Positions 44,175 through 52,979 of a stretch of 57,616 bases of DNA are shown here, piece by piece. Source of the DNA: Clostridia bacterium (lineage in GTDB: Bacteria; Bacillota; Clostridia; TANB77; CAG-508); NCBI GenBank assembly GCA_017479865.1, contig JAFVBS010000022.1:1-57616 (forward strand), read 5' to 3'. The position numbers and the translations under genes are program-made. How positions within the stretch are numbered: position 1 is the stretch's first letter; every line of letters begins with the position of its first letter. The notes beneath the pieces are model-generated. The model saw only the letters and a program-made list of their open reading frames with translations. It did no database searches and was not told the DNA's origin.

Positions 44175-44242
44175 AAAATAATGTTACAATCGCTAGTTTT
44201 ATAGTCAAGAATTACTGCGGATGACGCTTGTAACATTATTTT
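44175..44242. repeat. MITE-like repeat (family 2), copy C (short form)
   Basis: 68 nt with perfect 15-bp terminal inverted repeats AAAATAATGTTACAA / TTGTAACATTATTTT. Its left part (to CTAGTTT) matches copy A; the middle is shortened. Located just after truA. Confidence 0.82.
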
Positions 44243-44261
44243 TTGTTTTATTAATATTTAA

Positions 44262-44996
44262 TTAGTACTCTACATTCATTAAAAATAGTCCTGTGGCAGG
44301 AAGAGTTTTACCTGCTTTTTGTCTGTCCTTTGCCTCTAGAATTTCTTTCATTTCTTCTGGCTTTTTTTCGCCTAAGCCAATTTCTAATAAAGTGCCTGCA
44401 ATAATGCGTACCATGTTATATAAAAAGCCATTGCCTGTTAATTGAATAACAACTCTTTCTTGTTCTTTTAGAATTTGTGCTACATAAATAATTCTTACAC
44501 TGCTTTTGCTACTAGTACCACTTGATTTAAAACTACTAAAATCATGCTCCCCCATTAAATAATTTGCTGCCTCCTGCATGGCTTCAATATTGAGTGACTG
44601 TGGCACATGATAGGTTAAATGGCGATAAATAGCTGTTCCTTGTTCAGAATTGTCAATAATATAAGCATATGTTTTTTTGTGGCAGTGATAACGGCTGTGA
44701 AAGTTTTCCTCTACTTCTTCTGCTTTTTTGATACGAATAGATTGTTTTAATTGTGAGTTGATGGCAATTGCTATTTTTTCAATTGGAAAATCACTTTCAA
44801 TTTTAAAGTTTGCCACTTGTGCAAAGGCATGTACACCCGCATCTGTTCTTCCAGAGCCAATGAGTTCTACTGTTTCGCCAGTAATGGTTTGGATAGCTTT
44901 TTCTATTTCTCCTTGAATATTTAATTTGTTGGGTTGTTTTTGCCAGCCATGATATTCTCTACCATCATACTCAATGGTTAGCTTAATGTTGCGCAT
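44262..44996 (-). CDS. truA: tRNA pseudouridine(38-40) synthase TruA
   Basis: 244 residues: IEYDGREYHGWQ at the N terminus, the catalytic Asp in GSGRTDAGVHAF (about 52), and a second half-domain with FLYNMVRIIAGTLLEIG. It modifies positions 38-40 in the anticodon arm. The start MRNIKLTIEYDG at 44996 follows AAGGAGAG. It is the last gene of a unit with the 43-residue membrane protein and cdaA. Confidence 0.96.
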   Translation of the reverse strand: MRNIKLTIEYDGREYHGWQKQPNKLNIQGEIEKAIQTITGETVELIGSGRTDAGVHAFAQVANFKIESDFPIEKIAIAINSQLKQSIRIKKAEEVEENFHSRYHCHKKTYAYIIDNSEQGTAIYRHLTYHVPQSLNIEAMQEAANYLMGEHDFSSFKSSGTSSKSSVRIIYVAQILKEQERVVIQLTGNGFLYNMVRIIAGTLLEIGLGEKKPEEMKEILEAKDRQKAGKTLPATGLFLMNVEY

Positions 44997-45037
44997 GCAC
45001 TTTCTCTCCTTTTTCAATGCTTAATTAGGCTTTTACT

Positions 45038-45958
45038 TTACTCTTCTTTATGATTTGCCTCTGCCTCTGAATTTTTCTTTTTCTTTTTTATTTGAAATTT
45101 AGGTAATTTTTGAAGCCTATCTGTCCCAAAGCGTTTGAGCACAATATTTTTCATTAATATATTTTTCAATACATCTTCATTAACGTCAGCAATTAACGTT
45201 CCATCTTTGGCAACGGAAATTTTACCAGTTTCTTCTGATACAATAATGGCAATAGCGTCTGACTCTTTGGAAATACCAATTCCCGCTCTATGCCTTGTTC
45301 CTACTTCTTTTGCAATGTCTTTATCATCTGCCAATGGCAAAATACATGCAGCAGCCGCAATTTGGTTTTTGCTGATGATTACTGCTCCATCATGAAGAGG
45401 CGTTTTTGGGGTAAATAAGTTTACAATTAATTGTGGAGATACTTCTGCTCCAACCTTGACTCCATTATCAATGATATCATCTATTTGAATATCTCGCTCG
45501 ATGACAATTAATGCACCTGTTTTTTCTTTTGCAAGCTCATTTGCTGCAATTACAATTTTATAAATATCTTCTTTCGTTTTGGTAGCCATATCTTTGTCAA
45601 AGCCAAAATACTTAGTAATTTTACTGGTACCCAATTGCTCTAACATGCGACGTAATTCTGGCTGAAATATTACGATTAAGGCAATTACACCATAAGGCAT
45701 AAAGAAAGTTAAAATAAAATTTAAAATTTTTAATTCTAAAATATCACTTAATAAGGTGGCAATCAAAATTAGAAGAATTCCCTTTAGTAATTGCCATACT
45801 CTAGAGTGCCTTGCTGATTTAATAAATTTGTATATGATATATCCTACAATGACAATATCTAAAATGAGTGTTAATAATCGAAATGGATTTTGTGATAATT
45901 CCGTAATATAACTAGTAAAAGATTGCCAAATTCCACTAAAATTCAAACCTTTAAACAT
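45038..45958 (-). CDS. cdaA: diadenylate cyclase CdaA
   Basis: 306 residues: three N-terminal membrane segments (about 28-110), then a DAC domain with LHDGAVII (DGA motif) and GTRHRAGIG (RHR motif), both intact. It makes cyclic di-AMP, which controls potassium and osmolyte uptake and wall homeostasis. The Lys-rich tail (QIKKKKKNSEAE) is unstructured. The usual partners cdaR (YbbR) and glmM do not follow; truA does, so the typical cdaA-cdaR-glmM operon is broken. Confidence 0.95.
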   Translation of the reverse strand: MFKGLNFSGIWQSFTSYITELSQNPFRLLTLILDIVIVGYIIYKFIKSARHSRVWQLLKGILLILIATLLSDILELKILNFILTFFMPYGVIALIVIFQPELRRMLEQLGTSKITKYFGFDKDMATKTKEDIYKIVIAANELAKEKTGALIVIERDIQIDDIIDNGVKVGAEVSPQLIVNLFTPKTPLHDGAVIISKNQIAAAACILPLADDKDIAKEVGTRHRAGIGISKESDAIAIIVSEETGKISVAKDGTLIADVNEDVLKNILMKNIVLKRFGTDRLQKLPKFQIKKKKKNSEAEANHKEE

Positions 45959-45986
45959 GTTTTACCTCTTTTCATTTGTACTATTA

Positions 45987-46118
45987 TTATCCCATATTCA
46001 CTAAATAGTAAATCAATGATGCTGCTACTGAAAGTACCATCATTGCTGCTAAAATTACTGCCATAATTTTTGTTGCAACTTTTCCTACATTTCTTTGTTT
46101 TTTTTCATTCTTTTGCAT
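45987..46118 (-). CDS. 43-residue single-segment membrane protein, possibly DUF4044-like
   Basis: Starts MQKNEKKQRNVGKVATKI behind GAGGAGG; residues about 18-40 (MAVILAAMMVLSVAASLIYY) form a single membrane helix, with a basic N-terminal tail on the cytoplasmic side. It is 28 nt before cdaA on the same strand and likely co-transcribed. Small basic one-helix proteins of this kind occur in Firmicutes as DUF4044; the assignment is by general resemblance only. Confidence 0.7.
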   Translation of the reverse strand: MQKNEKKQRNVGKVATKIMAVILAAMMVLSVAASLIYYLVNMG

Positions 46119-46332
46119 ATTTTTTCCTCCTCATCATTCTCTCTTATTTTGTAATAAGAACTTTTCTTTATCATAACACAATGCAATTTGTTTTTCAATA
46201 CTAATTTTTGCCACAAATCTATCTTTTTTTCAAGTTTTTCTTTTCTTTTTGTGTAAAATGAGATATAATGGTATCCAAGTTTAGAGTAGGAAAATGCAAT
46301 ATTTTTCGTCACGAAAGTAAGGAGTGAAGCAT

Positions 46333-48738
46333 ATGTCATATAATTTTAAAGAAGTGGAAAAAAAGTGGCAGAACAAATGGTACAGCGAAGGTACTTTTTA
46401 TGCTAAAGAAGACAAAAACAAGGAAAAGTGGTATGGATTGATTGAGTTTCCTTATCCCTCTGGGCAAGGACTTCATGTAGGTCATCCAAGAAGTTATACT
46501 GCCCTAGACATTATTGCCAGAAAAAAAAGAATGCAGGGCTATAACGTATTATACCCTATTGGGTTTGATGCTTTTGGTCTTCCTGCAGAAAATTATGCAA
46601 TTAAAAATCATGTACATCCAAAAATAACAACAGAAAAGAATATTAATCATTTTAGAGATCAATTAAAAGCATTGGGCTTTTCCTTCGATTGGTCTAGAGA
46701 AGTCAATACCACTGACCCAGAATATTATAAATGGACACAATGGATTTTTATTCAATTGTACAAACATGGTTTGGCATATAAAGCTACTATGCCAATTAAC
46801 TTTTGCACAGGCTGTAAGGTTGGTTTAGCCAACGAGGAAGTTGTCAATGGTGTTTGCGAAAGGTGCGGTAGCCCTGTTGTGCAAAAAGAAAAGAGTCAAT
46901 GGATGCTTAAAATTACAGAATATGCGCAAAGATTAATTGACGATTTAGACGAGGTAAACTTTTTAGATAAAATTAAAACACAACAAATTAATTGGATTGG
47001 CAGAAGCGAAGGTGCAGAAGTAAAATTCAAATTAGCTAACCATGACAAAAATTTAGTTGTTTATACCACAAGACCTGACACTTTATTTGGTGCTACTTAT
47101 ATGGTAGTTTCCCCTGAACACCCTATCATCAAAGAATTAGAAAGTGAAATTACCAACCTTGAAGAAGTGAAAGAATATCAAAGGCAAGCTAGCTTAAAGT
47201 CTGATTTTGAGCGTTCTGAATTGAACAAGGAAAAAACTGGTGTGGAATTGAAAGGAATTAGAGCAGTCAATCCGCTTACCAAGAAAGAAATTCCAATTTG
47301 GGTTTCTGATTATGTATTAATTACGTATGGTACAGGTGCCATTATGGCCGTTCCTGCTCATGATACAAGAGACTGGGAATTTGCAAAAAAGTTTCATTTA
47401 CCAATTATAGAAGTTGTTGGTGGTGGTGAAAATGTACAAGAAGCACCTTTTACCGATGTTTCTTCTGGGAAATTAATTAATTCTGAATTTTTAAATGGTT
47501 TAGAGGTAAAAGAAGCCATTAAGACAATTATTTCCTATTTAGAGGAAAATGGACTTGGAACAAAAAAGGTGAACTATAAATTACGTGATTGGGTATTTTC
47601 AAGACAACGTTATTGGGGTGAACCAATTCCAATGGTATATTGTGAAAAATGTGGATGGGTTCCACTTCCTGAGGAGGAACTACCTTTAACATTACCAGAA
47701 GTAGAAGATTATGAACCTAGTGAAAATGGAGAGTCTCCTTTGGCTAAACAAACAGAATGGATTCATACTACTTGCCCACATTGTCATGGTGAAGCAAGGC
47801 GTGAAACAGATACTATGCCTCAATGGGCTGGTTCTTCTTGGTACTATTTAAGATACATGGACCCTCATAACAACAAAGCTTTGGCTTCTAAAGAAGCTCT
47901 AGAATACTGGTCACCTGTTGATTGGTACAATGGTGGAATGGAACACACTACCCTTCACCTACTCTACTCCCGTTTTTGGCATAAGTTTTTGTATGATATT
48001 GGCGTAGTTCCAACAAAAGAGCCATATGCAAAACGTACCTCACATGGTATGATTTTAGGAGCCAACGGCGAAAAAATGTCAAAGTCCAAAGGAAATGTTA
48101 TTAATCCTGATGATATTGTTGCAGAATTCGGTGCTGATACGTTCCGTGTTTATGAAATGTTTATGGGACCATTTGATCAAACAGCTCCATGGTCAATGGA
48201 AAGTATTCGTGGCTGTGGAAAATTCTTAGACAGAGTATGGAATTTACAAGACATGGTGGTAGAGGGAGATACCTATTCTCCTGAATTTGAAAAAATGATG
48301 CACAAAGCAATTAAAAAGGTTTCTTCTGATATCGAAGAAATGAAATTTAATACTGCGGTGGCTACTTTTATGACCATGGTGAATGAATTTTACAGAGTAA
48401 AGAAAATTAACAAAGCTGACTATTCTACTTTTTTGCAGTTGCTAAATCCTTTTGCTCCTCATATGACAGAAGAACTTTATCAAAAATTAGGAAATACTAA
48501 GACAATTGTTGAAACATCATGGCCAACTTTTGATGAAAGCAAGACCATTGATGACGAAATAGAAATTCCTGTTCAAATTAACGGCAAAGTAAAAGCTACT
48601 ATCCATGTTGCATTAGATGCTGAGGAGGTAGTCGTAAAAGAATTAGCTCATGAGGCTGTGAAAGCTTATTTAGAAGGAAAAAATATTGTGAAAGAAATTT
48701 ATGTAAAAAATAAGATTGATAATATTGTAGTAAAATAA
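46333..48738 (+). CDS. leuS: leucine-tRNA ligase
   Basis: About 801 residues, class I LeuRS. The HIGH region is [20 protein letters not shown], the CP1 editing domain carries [12 protein letters not shown], the zinc-type cysteines are in [11 protein letters not shown]...CERCGSP and CPHCHGE, and the KMSKS motif is [11 protein letters not shown]. The ATG at 46333 follows AAGGAG; a GTG three codons earlier is less likely. No T-box is visible in the roughly 60-nt leader after a TATAAT at about 46265, in contrast to valS. Confidence 0.97.
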   Translation: MSYNFKEVEKKWQNKWYSEGTFYAKEDKNKEKWYGLIEFPYPSGQGLHVGHPRSYTALDIIARKKRMQGYNVLYPIGFDAFGLPAENYAIKNHVHPKITTEKNINHFRDQLKALGFSFDWSREVNTTDPEYYKWTQWIFIQLYKHGLAYKATMPINFCTGCKVGLANEEVVNGVCERCGSPVVQKEKSQWMLKITEYAQRLIDDLDEVNFLDKIKTQQINWIGRSEGAEVKFKLANHDKNLVVYTTRPDTLFGATYMVVSPEHPIIKELESEITNLEEVKEYQRQASLKSDFERSELNKEKTGVELKGIRAVNPLTKKEIPIWVSDYVLITYGTGAIMAVPAHDTRDWEFAKKFHLPIIEVVGGGENVQEAPFTDVSSGKLINSEFLNGLEVKEAIKTIISYLEENGLGTKKVNYKLRDWVFSRQRYWGEPIPMVYCEKCGWVPLPEEELPLTLPEVEDYEPSENGESPLAKQTEWIHTTCPHCHGEARRETDTMPQWAGSSWYYLRYMDPHNNKALASKEALEYWSPVDWYNGGMEHTTLHLLYSRFWHKFLYDIGVVPTKEPYAKRTSHGMILGANGEKMSKSKGNVINPDDIVAEFGADTFRVYEMFMGPFDQTAPWSMESIRGCGKFLDRVWNLQDMVVEGDTYSPEFEKMMHKAIKKVSSDIEEMKFNTAVATFMTMVNEFYRVKKINKADYSTFLQLLNPFAPHMTEELYQKLGNTKTIVETSWPTFDESKTIDDEIEIPVQINGKVKATIHVALDAEEVVVKELAHEAVKAYLEGKNIVKEIYVKNKIDNIVVK

Positions 48739-48757
48739 TTTTTTGCGAACCATTTAG

Positions 48758-48790
48758 AAACCCTTCGTCAAATTTTGACGAAGGGTTTTT
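48758..48790. terminator. leuS terminator (bidirectional)
   Basis: AAACCCTTCGTCAAA pairs with TTTGACGAAGGGTTT, followed by T5; A3 precedes it for the opposite strand. Confidence 0.92.
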
Positions 48791-48801
48791 GGAGGTACGA
48801 C

Positions 48802-49191
48802 TTACCATTCCTCTCTATACCAATCAATTGGATTTTCTGCTTCACATAGCTCTATAATTTGATGGTATTTTGTTTGAGTTAGCCGTTCGAACAAGGAATT
48901 AACCTCTTCTCCCATTAATATTGTTGCAAAGGTATTTACCAAGCAGTCCTCATTGATTTTTCTTAACTTTATATTATCTCCATTACAAGAACTGCGAATT
49001 TGCTCAACCTTGCCAAGGAGATAAGAAGCTTCTTCTAGGGAAATATCTGCCATCGCCACAAGCTTTTTTACTGTTTCTACGGAAACACGATAGTCCCGCG
49101 GTTCCATTTCTTCTAGGTCATTGAAGATTACATGCCCTTTACCAATTGTAACAAGAGAATTAAAATCCTCATTCAAAAATTTCCGTGTCAT
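48802..49191 (-). CDS. soluble protein of 129 residues, unknown function
   Basis: Starts MTRKFLNEDFNSLVTIGKG after AAGGAGG. All-helical by composition and acidic, with two Cys (one in SSCNGDNIK, one in NEDCLVNTF, a third in LCEAENP). The middle (VSVETVKKLVAMADISLEEASYLLGKVEQI) looks like a helix-turn-helix or four-helix-bundle segment, but no DNA-binding family is recognised. It has a consensus promoter and shares a divergent region with the HEFIH protein at 49378; it could be its regulator or partner. Inference from position only. Confidence 0.68.
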   Translation of the reverse strand: MTRKFLNEDFNSLVTIGKGHVIFNDLEEMEPRDYRVSVETVKKLVAMADISLEEASYLLGKVEQIRSSCNGDNIKLRKINEDCLVNTFATILMGEEVNSLFERLTQTKYHQIIELCEAENPIDWYREEW

Positions 49192-49209
49192 AATAATCGA
49201 TTCCTCCTT

Positions 49210-49306
49210 AATATAACAGTGATCAACACTAGAATAGTATTATTATACTCCATATATTAAATTATGTCAATTTTTTGTCATTATTTTGTAATATAACTGT
49301 AATCAA
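49210..49306. promoter_or_regulatory. divergent promoter region with a 17-nt direct repeat
   Basis: AATATAACAGTGATCAA (49210-49226) and AATATAACTGTAATCAA (49290-49306) match at 15 of 17 positions, 80 nt apart. One lies just after the minus-strand start site, the other just upstream of its -35 and near the plus-strand promoter (TATAAT at 49337). They are candidate operator sites for a shared regulator. Confidence 0.5.
49242..49270 (-). promoter_or_regulatory. consensus promoter of the 129-residue gene
   Basis: Minus strand: TTGACA (49265-49270), 17-nt spacer, TATAAT (49242-49247), a full match to the housekeeping consensus. Confidence 0.85.
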
Positions 49307-49377
49307 ATTGTTATATTTTTTTGTCATCTTTTGTTGTATAATATATTTGATAATTTACTAAGGAGAAATATAATATT

Positions 49378-50451
49378 ATGAGTATTGAGGCTGACTTAAA
49401 AAAAGATGGAATTGAAGTAATTTCAAGGTTAGATACTTTAAGTGTCAATTCTCTTGCCAAAAATGTTTCAGAAAAAATTTGTAAAGCTTTTCCCAGAGCA
49501 CATTTTAGTTCTCATCATTTGTTTATTGAACTGTGCAGACTTCCTATGTATATTGCACATATACCAGAAGGATTTTCTGAGGCAAGTTATTTTTACAAAA
49601 ACTCTTCTATTTACTTTAAACAAGGAGTGCCTCTAGAGGAACTTGAAAAATCTGCCACTCACGAGTTTATTCATTTTATTCAAGAAGTAAAAGACAGCAA
49701 GAATAATTTAATTCGATTAGGACTTTGTGAGTTTTCTGAATTTAAAACTTATGGAATGGCATTAAACGAAGGCGCTGTGCAATTAGCAGCTAGTAAAGTA
49801 TTAGGACAAACTCAGGATATTGTAAAATACTATGATATTTCTCTTCCTACTAATAGTCCTACTTATTACCCTATGCTATGTAACTTGGTTGGACAGCTTG
49901 CTTATTTTACAGGTGAAGATTGCTTGTTTGATAGTACTCTTTTTAGTACTGATGATTTTAAAAAACAATCAATTGAGCTTTTTGGTAGAAAAAATTTCTT
50001 GAAAATTCAAGATAATTTAGATACTATTTTGAATACAGAGGAGAAAATTGTTTCCCTGAATCAAAAATTAGTAGATGATAATTGTGAAGGTATGAAAGCA
50101 CAAAAAATTGCAAACAAAATAGCAAAATACAAATTAGCAATTAAAACTCTTTTTTTAGAAACGCAAAATTGTATTTTTACTTCTTATTTTGATAAAGAAT
50201 ATCATTCTTTGCTCACAACAGGTGCTATTGAAGTTTATCGAGCAAAACTATACAATTACAAAAACTACATCGGAATTGCAGAAGGTTATAGTGATTTCAA
50301 TCAGTACTATATTGACAAAATGGCTAAATTGGAAGAACGCTATGAGGCAATTTTAAATAATACTGCTTTAGTAGTTGTGAAAGAATCAAAATTAGTACAT
50401 TTCTTGAAAGCCTTCAGAAAACTATTTTATACAGAAAAAGAAGAAATTTGA
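49378..50451 (+). CDS. putative zinc metallopeptidase-like protein (HEFIH), unknown family
   Basis: 357 residues, no signal peptide or membrane segment, so cytoplasmic. HEFIH at residues 95-99 supplies two His and the catalytic Glu; NEGAVQLAASK places Glu131 at 32 residues downstream as third ligand, the gluzincin layout. The C-terminal half (about 200-340) is helical, Lys-rich and may form a coiled coil. No known family recognised. AAGGAGA precedes the start, and a TATAAT lies at 49337. Divergent from the 129-residue gene. Either an active protease or an immunity/toxin-like enzyme; no target can be named. Confidence 0.72.
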   Translation: MSIEADLKKDGIEVISRLDTLSVNSLAKNVSEKICKAFPRAHFSSHHLFIELCRLPMYIAHIPEGFSEASYFYKNSSIYFKQGVPLEELEKSATHEFIHFIQEVKDSKNNLIRLGLCEFSEFKTYGMALNEGAVQLAASKVLGQTQDIVKYYDISLPTNSPTYYPMLCNLVGQLAYFTGEDCLFDSTLFSTDDFKKQSIELFGRKNFLKIQDNLDTILNTEEKIVSLNQKLVDDNCEGMKAQKIANKIAKYKLAIKTLFLETQNCIFTSYFDKEYHSLLTTGAIEVYRAKLYNYKNYIGIAEGYSDFNQYYIDKMAKLEERYEAILNNTALVVVKESKLVHFLKAFRKLFYTEKEEI

Positions 50452-50488
50452 TAGAAAATGGAACGTTTTTCTTCTTCCTCTCTACCTC

Positions 50489-50520
50489 AAAAAAAGAAAC
50501 CTTTTTAAGGTTTCTTTTTT
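50489..50520. terminator. bidirectional terminator between the HEFIH gene and divIVA
   Basis: AAAAAGAAACCTT pairs with AAGGTTTCTTTTT; A-run and T-run flank it on both sides. Confidence 0.85.
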
Positions 50521-50968
50521 AGTCTTTATTAATTTCTTTTAACAATTCTAATTGTGAAATGAGAAGTGATTCCATTTTAGCTTTGTAAACATCAAATTGT
50601 TTTTGAGTATCTTCTAATTCTTTATTTTTTAATGCAATTTGTTGTTCTAACTCGGCAGCCGCTTGTTTTGCATCATTTTGTGCCTCACTAATCATTTGAT
50701 CTGCTTGTTTTTTAGCTAAGTCTCGTACCTCATCAGCTGCAGATTGTGCCATAAGTAATGTATTTTGCAAAGTTCCTTCGATATTTTTATATTTGGCAAT
50801 TTCTTCTTGCATAGTTTCTAACTTGTTTTTACTTTCTGCCACTTCACGATACATTTTTTCATAGTCAGCTGTCATTTCATCTAAAAATTCGTCTACCTCT
50901 TCTACATTATATCCATTCATGATTTGTTTTGAAAATTTTTTATTTTCAATATCCAAAGGTGTTAGCAT
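50519..50968 (-). CDS. divIVA: DivIVA-domain cell-division protein
   Basis: 149 residues. The N-terminal lipid-binding motif region MLTPLDIENKKFSKQIMNGY...EEVDEFLDEM is the DivIVA hallmark, followed by a continuous coiled coil to the C terminus with an Ala/Glu/Lys-rich hinge (about 75-95). DivIVA senses curved membrane at poles and septa. It is preceded by sepF on the same strand (60-nt gap) as in the classical division cluster, although ylmG, ylmH and ftsZ are absent here. Confidence 0.92.
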   Translation of the reverse strand: MLTPLDIENKKFSKQIMNGYNVEEVDEFLDEMTADYEKMYREVAESKNKLETMQEEIAKYKNIEGTLQNTLLMAQSAADEVRDLAKKQADQMISEAQNDAKQAAAELEQQIALKNKELEDTQKQFDVYKAKMESLLISQLELLKEINKD

Positions 50969-51028
50969 GGTTATTTCCTCCTACCTCTTTCTGTTTACAC
51001 TCTCATCATCATTCTGAATCATAAATTT

Positions 51029-51496
51029 CTAATTGTTTCTTAACCAAGAAACAGATAATTTATTTTTAATTTCGTCTCTTGCCATTTCATTTTCAATATC
51101 ATAATTAAATGGTGCAATTAGTACAATTGAATTAGAAATCTTTTGCATATGACCATCTAATGCATGAACAGCACCAGAAACAACGTCAATAATTCTTCTA
51201 GCAACGTCTTTATTGACATACTCTAGATTGACAATGACTGATTTTTTTTGTTTTAATAAATCACAAAATGTAGCAGCTTGTTCAAAATTTGTTGGTTGTG
51301 AAATTACCATTTTTACTTGCTGTACTTGTGGCATAGGTACCACTCTACTATTTCTTCTTCCAAATAGTTTTCTTTCTTCTGTTTCCTCTTCATTTTCTTC
51401 TTCTACATCGTATTCTTCAACTTCTTCTTCCTCTTTATCTTCTGCTGGGTCAATTCCAAATAATCCCCATACTTTTTCCATAATAGCTCCTGCCAT
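51029..51496 (-). CDS. sepF: cell-division protein SepF
   Basis: 155 residues: a short N-terminal membrane-binding helix (AIMEKVWGLFG), a very acidic linker (about 16-42), and the SepF core (about 55-150: VIVNLEYVNKDVARRIIDVVSGAVHAL). It polymerises into rings that bundle FtsZ and tether it to the membrane. Start after AGGAGG. A TTGACA-N17-GATACT element about 120 nt upstream may drive sepF-divIVA. Confidence 0.95.
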   Translation of the reverse strand: MAGAIMEKVWGLFGIDPAEDKEEEEVEEYDVEEENEEETEERKLFGRRNSRVVPMPQVQQVKMVISQPTNFEQAATFCDLLKQKKSVIVNLEYVNKDVARRIIDVVSGAVHALDGHMQKISNSIVLIAPFNYDIENEMARDEIKNKLSVSWLRNN

Positions 51497-51680
51497 CTTT
51501 TAACCTCCTACTTTTCTCGTCATTCGTTTTCTTAAGTTCTAGGAAAGTGCATTTATGCGCTTTTTAGAATTTTTAAGTCGTTTTTCATTTCTGCTATTAG
51601 TATCTAACTTTTTTTTCTTCTTGTCAATAGTTTTTTTGCTTGTCATCAAAAAGTAATATTATTGTAACATAATTGTAATA

Positions 51681-52979
51681 TTAGTGTGTCGGTTTTTCGA
51701 GAATTTCATCATATAATGTCAGAGATTTGCTTTGCTTAATTTCTTCCTCTGAACAACCTAGTTCTCTTAACTCTGTATTAGAATAATTGTCTACAATTGC
51801 ATATTTTTCATTTTGTCGTAATATTTTAATCCAAATTTTGTCCTCATACCCCAGTCGCATTCTTACCACATAGGCTAGCTGATTTTCTCCTTTTTGTTCA
51901 TACCCAATGGCTTCATTTGGTATTTTCTTTCCGTGGTCACTCCACCAAACAATATCAAAAGAGATTTTACGATAACTCATTAATTCTTGTACAGATTTTT
52001 CTATTTTAAAAATGAGAATTACTGTATTATTCTCTATGGAAATATATTCAATACTGCTGGCAATTTCATTGCCATTGGTCATTCTTAAAGTAACAGTGTC
52101 TCCAACCTTTGCTTGCTTGGCCTGACTAGACTTAGAATCACAGACAATATAGCATTTAAAATTGTCAATAATTTTTCCGCTTTCTTTGCTATCAACAACT
52201 ACTTGTCCTGTTTTTAGATTTAAATTTTCTAAAAATTCTTGGGTCATAGTACTAAAATCTTTGGTCGTTAAAATATCTTCATAACCATCTACTTTATATG
52301 ATACAACCCCGCTAACAGGTGCTGTCACATATTCTGCCCCTTCATTTAGTTGATTTTCATATTTACTTCTTTCGTCAATTAATTTTTTTAAATAGGAACC
52401 TGCTGGACTATATTCCCCTGCAATCTTTGCTTTTTTTGTAATGCTAGTGAGAATTGTTTTTTTTGCTTCGTTAATATTTTGTAAATTATTTAAGGTATAT
52501 AAAGAGTCTATTTTGTCATCAATTTGTTTATCTAAAGCCCTCATATCACCAGTCAGTATTCCTTTTTCTTTTGCCATTACTTCATCAATTTTTGCATCCA
52601 AATCTGCAATTTTTTTTACTAAACCTTCCTCGCCATTGGTGTAATAGCGAAAAATTGCTTCGTCCTTTGCCACCCTCTCCCCTTCAGTTTTAATTTGTTC
52701 CATTCCATTTTTGTAATTGGATCCTTTTACCACGGTTTCATCTCTAATAATATATCCGGTTGCTTGTTCTTCTTGATAGATTTTTCCTTGTTCTACAGTA
52801 AAAGTATCTGTTGGGTTTTTAATCAGCTTGATGACTGAGGAAAGTGCATAAATAGCAATGCATAAAATAGCTACACTCACTAGTATTATTTTGGGATTGC
52901 TGTTCAACTTTATTTTCTTTTTTTTTCTATTTTGTTGTTTCATCGGAGTTTTTGTTTGCCCCTTCTCCACTTTTTCCAT
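51681..52979 (-). CDS. HlyD-like membrane-fusion/adaptor protein
   Basis: 432 residues: a Lys-rich cytoplasmic head, one membrane helix (about 33-52), then an extracellular part with a lipoyl/barrel-like half around ATGYIIRDETVV (about 72-90), a coiled-coil hairpin (about 118-200), the returning GAEYVTAPVSGVVSYKVDGY strand and further beta domains. This is the HlyD/MacA fold; such proteins of about this size lie beside sepF in many Clostridia, without a linked ABC transporter. The function is unknown and probably tied to the envelope or division. GGAGG is close to the start used; a Met at 52943 is an alternative. It overlaps miaA by 53 nt. Confidence 0.75.
   Translation of the reverse strand: MEKVEKGQTKTPMKQQNRKKKKIKLNSNPKIILVSVAILCIAIYALSSVIKLIKNPTDTFTVEQGKIYQEEQATGYIIRDETVVKGSNYKNGMEQIKTEGERVAKDEAIFRYYTNGEEGLVKKIADLDAKIDEVMAKEKGILTGDMRALDKQIDDKIDSLYTLNNLQNINEAKKTILTSITKKAKIAGEYSPAGSYLKKLIDERSKYENQLNEGAEYVTAPVSGVVSYKVDGYEDILTTKDFSTMTQEFLENLNLKTGQVVVDSKESGKIIDNFKCYIVCDSKSSQAKQAKVGDTVTLRMTNGNEIASSIEYISIENNTVILIFKIEKSVQELMSYRKISFDIVWWSDHGKKIPNEAIGYEQKGENQLAYVVRMRLGYEDKIWIKILRQNEKYAIVDNYSNTELRELGCSEEEIKQSKSLTLYDEILEKPTH

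Noticed and set aside
46140..46332. A T-box leader before leuS
   Set aside because: The leader after the likely promoter is about 60 nt with no AAGGTGG...core and no terminator/antiterminator pair.
51528..51645. A 35-residue Lys-rich minus-strand frame upstream of sepF
   Set aside because: It has no ribosome site and overlaps the likely sepF promoter; too weak to report as a gene.
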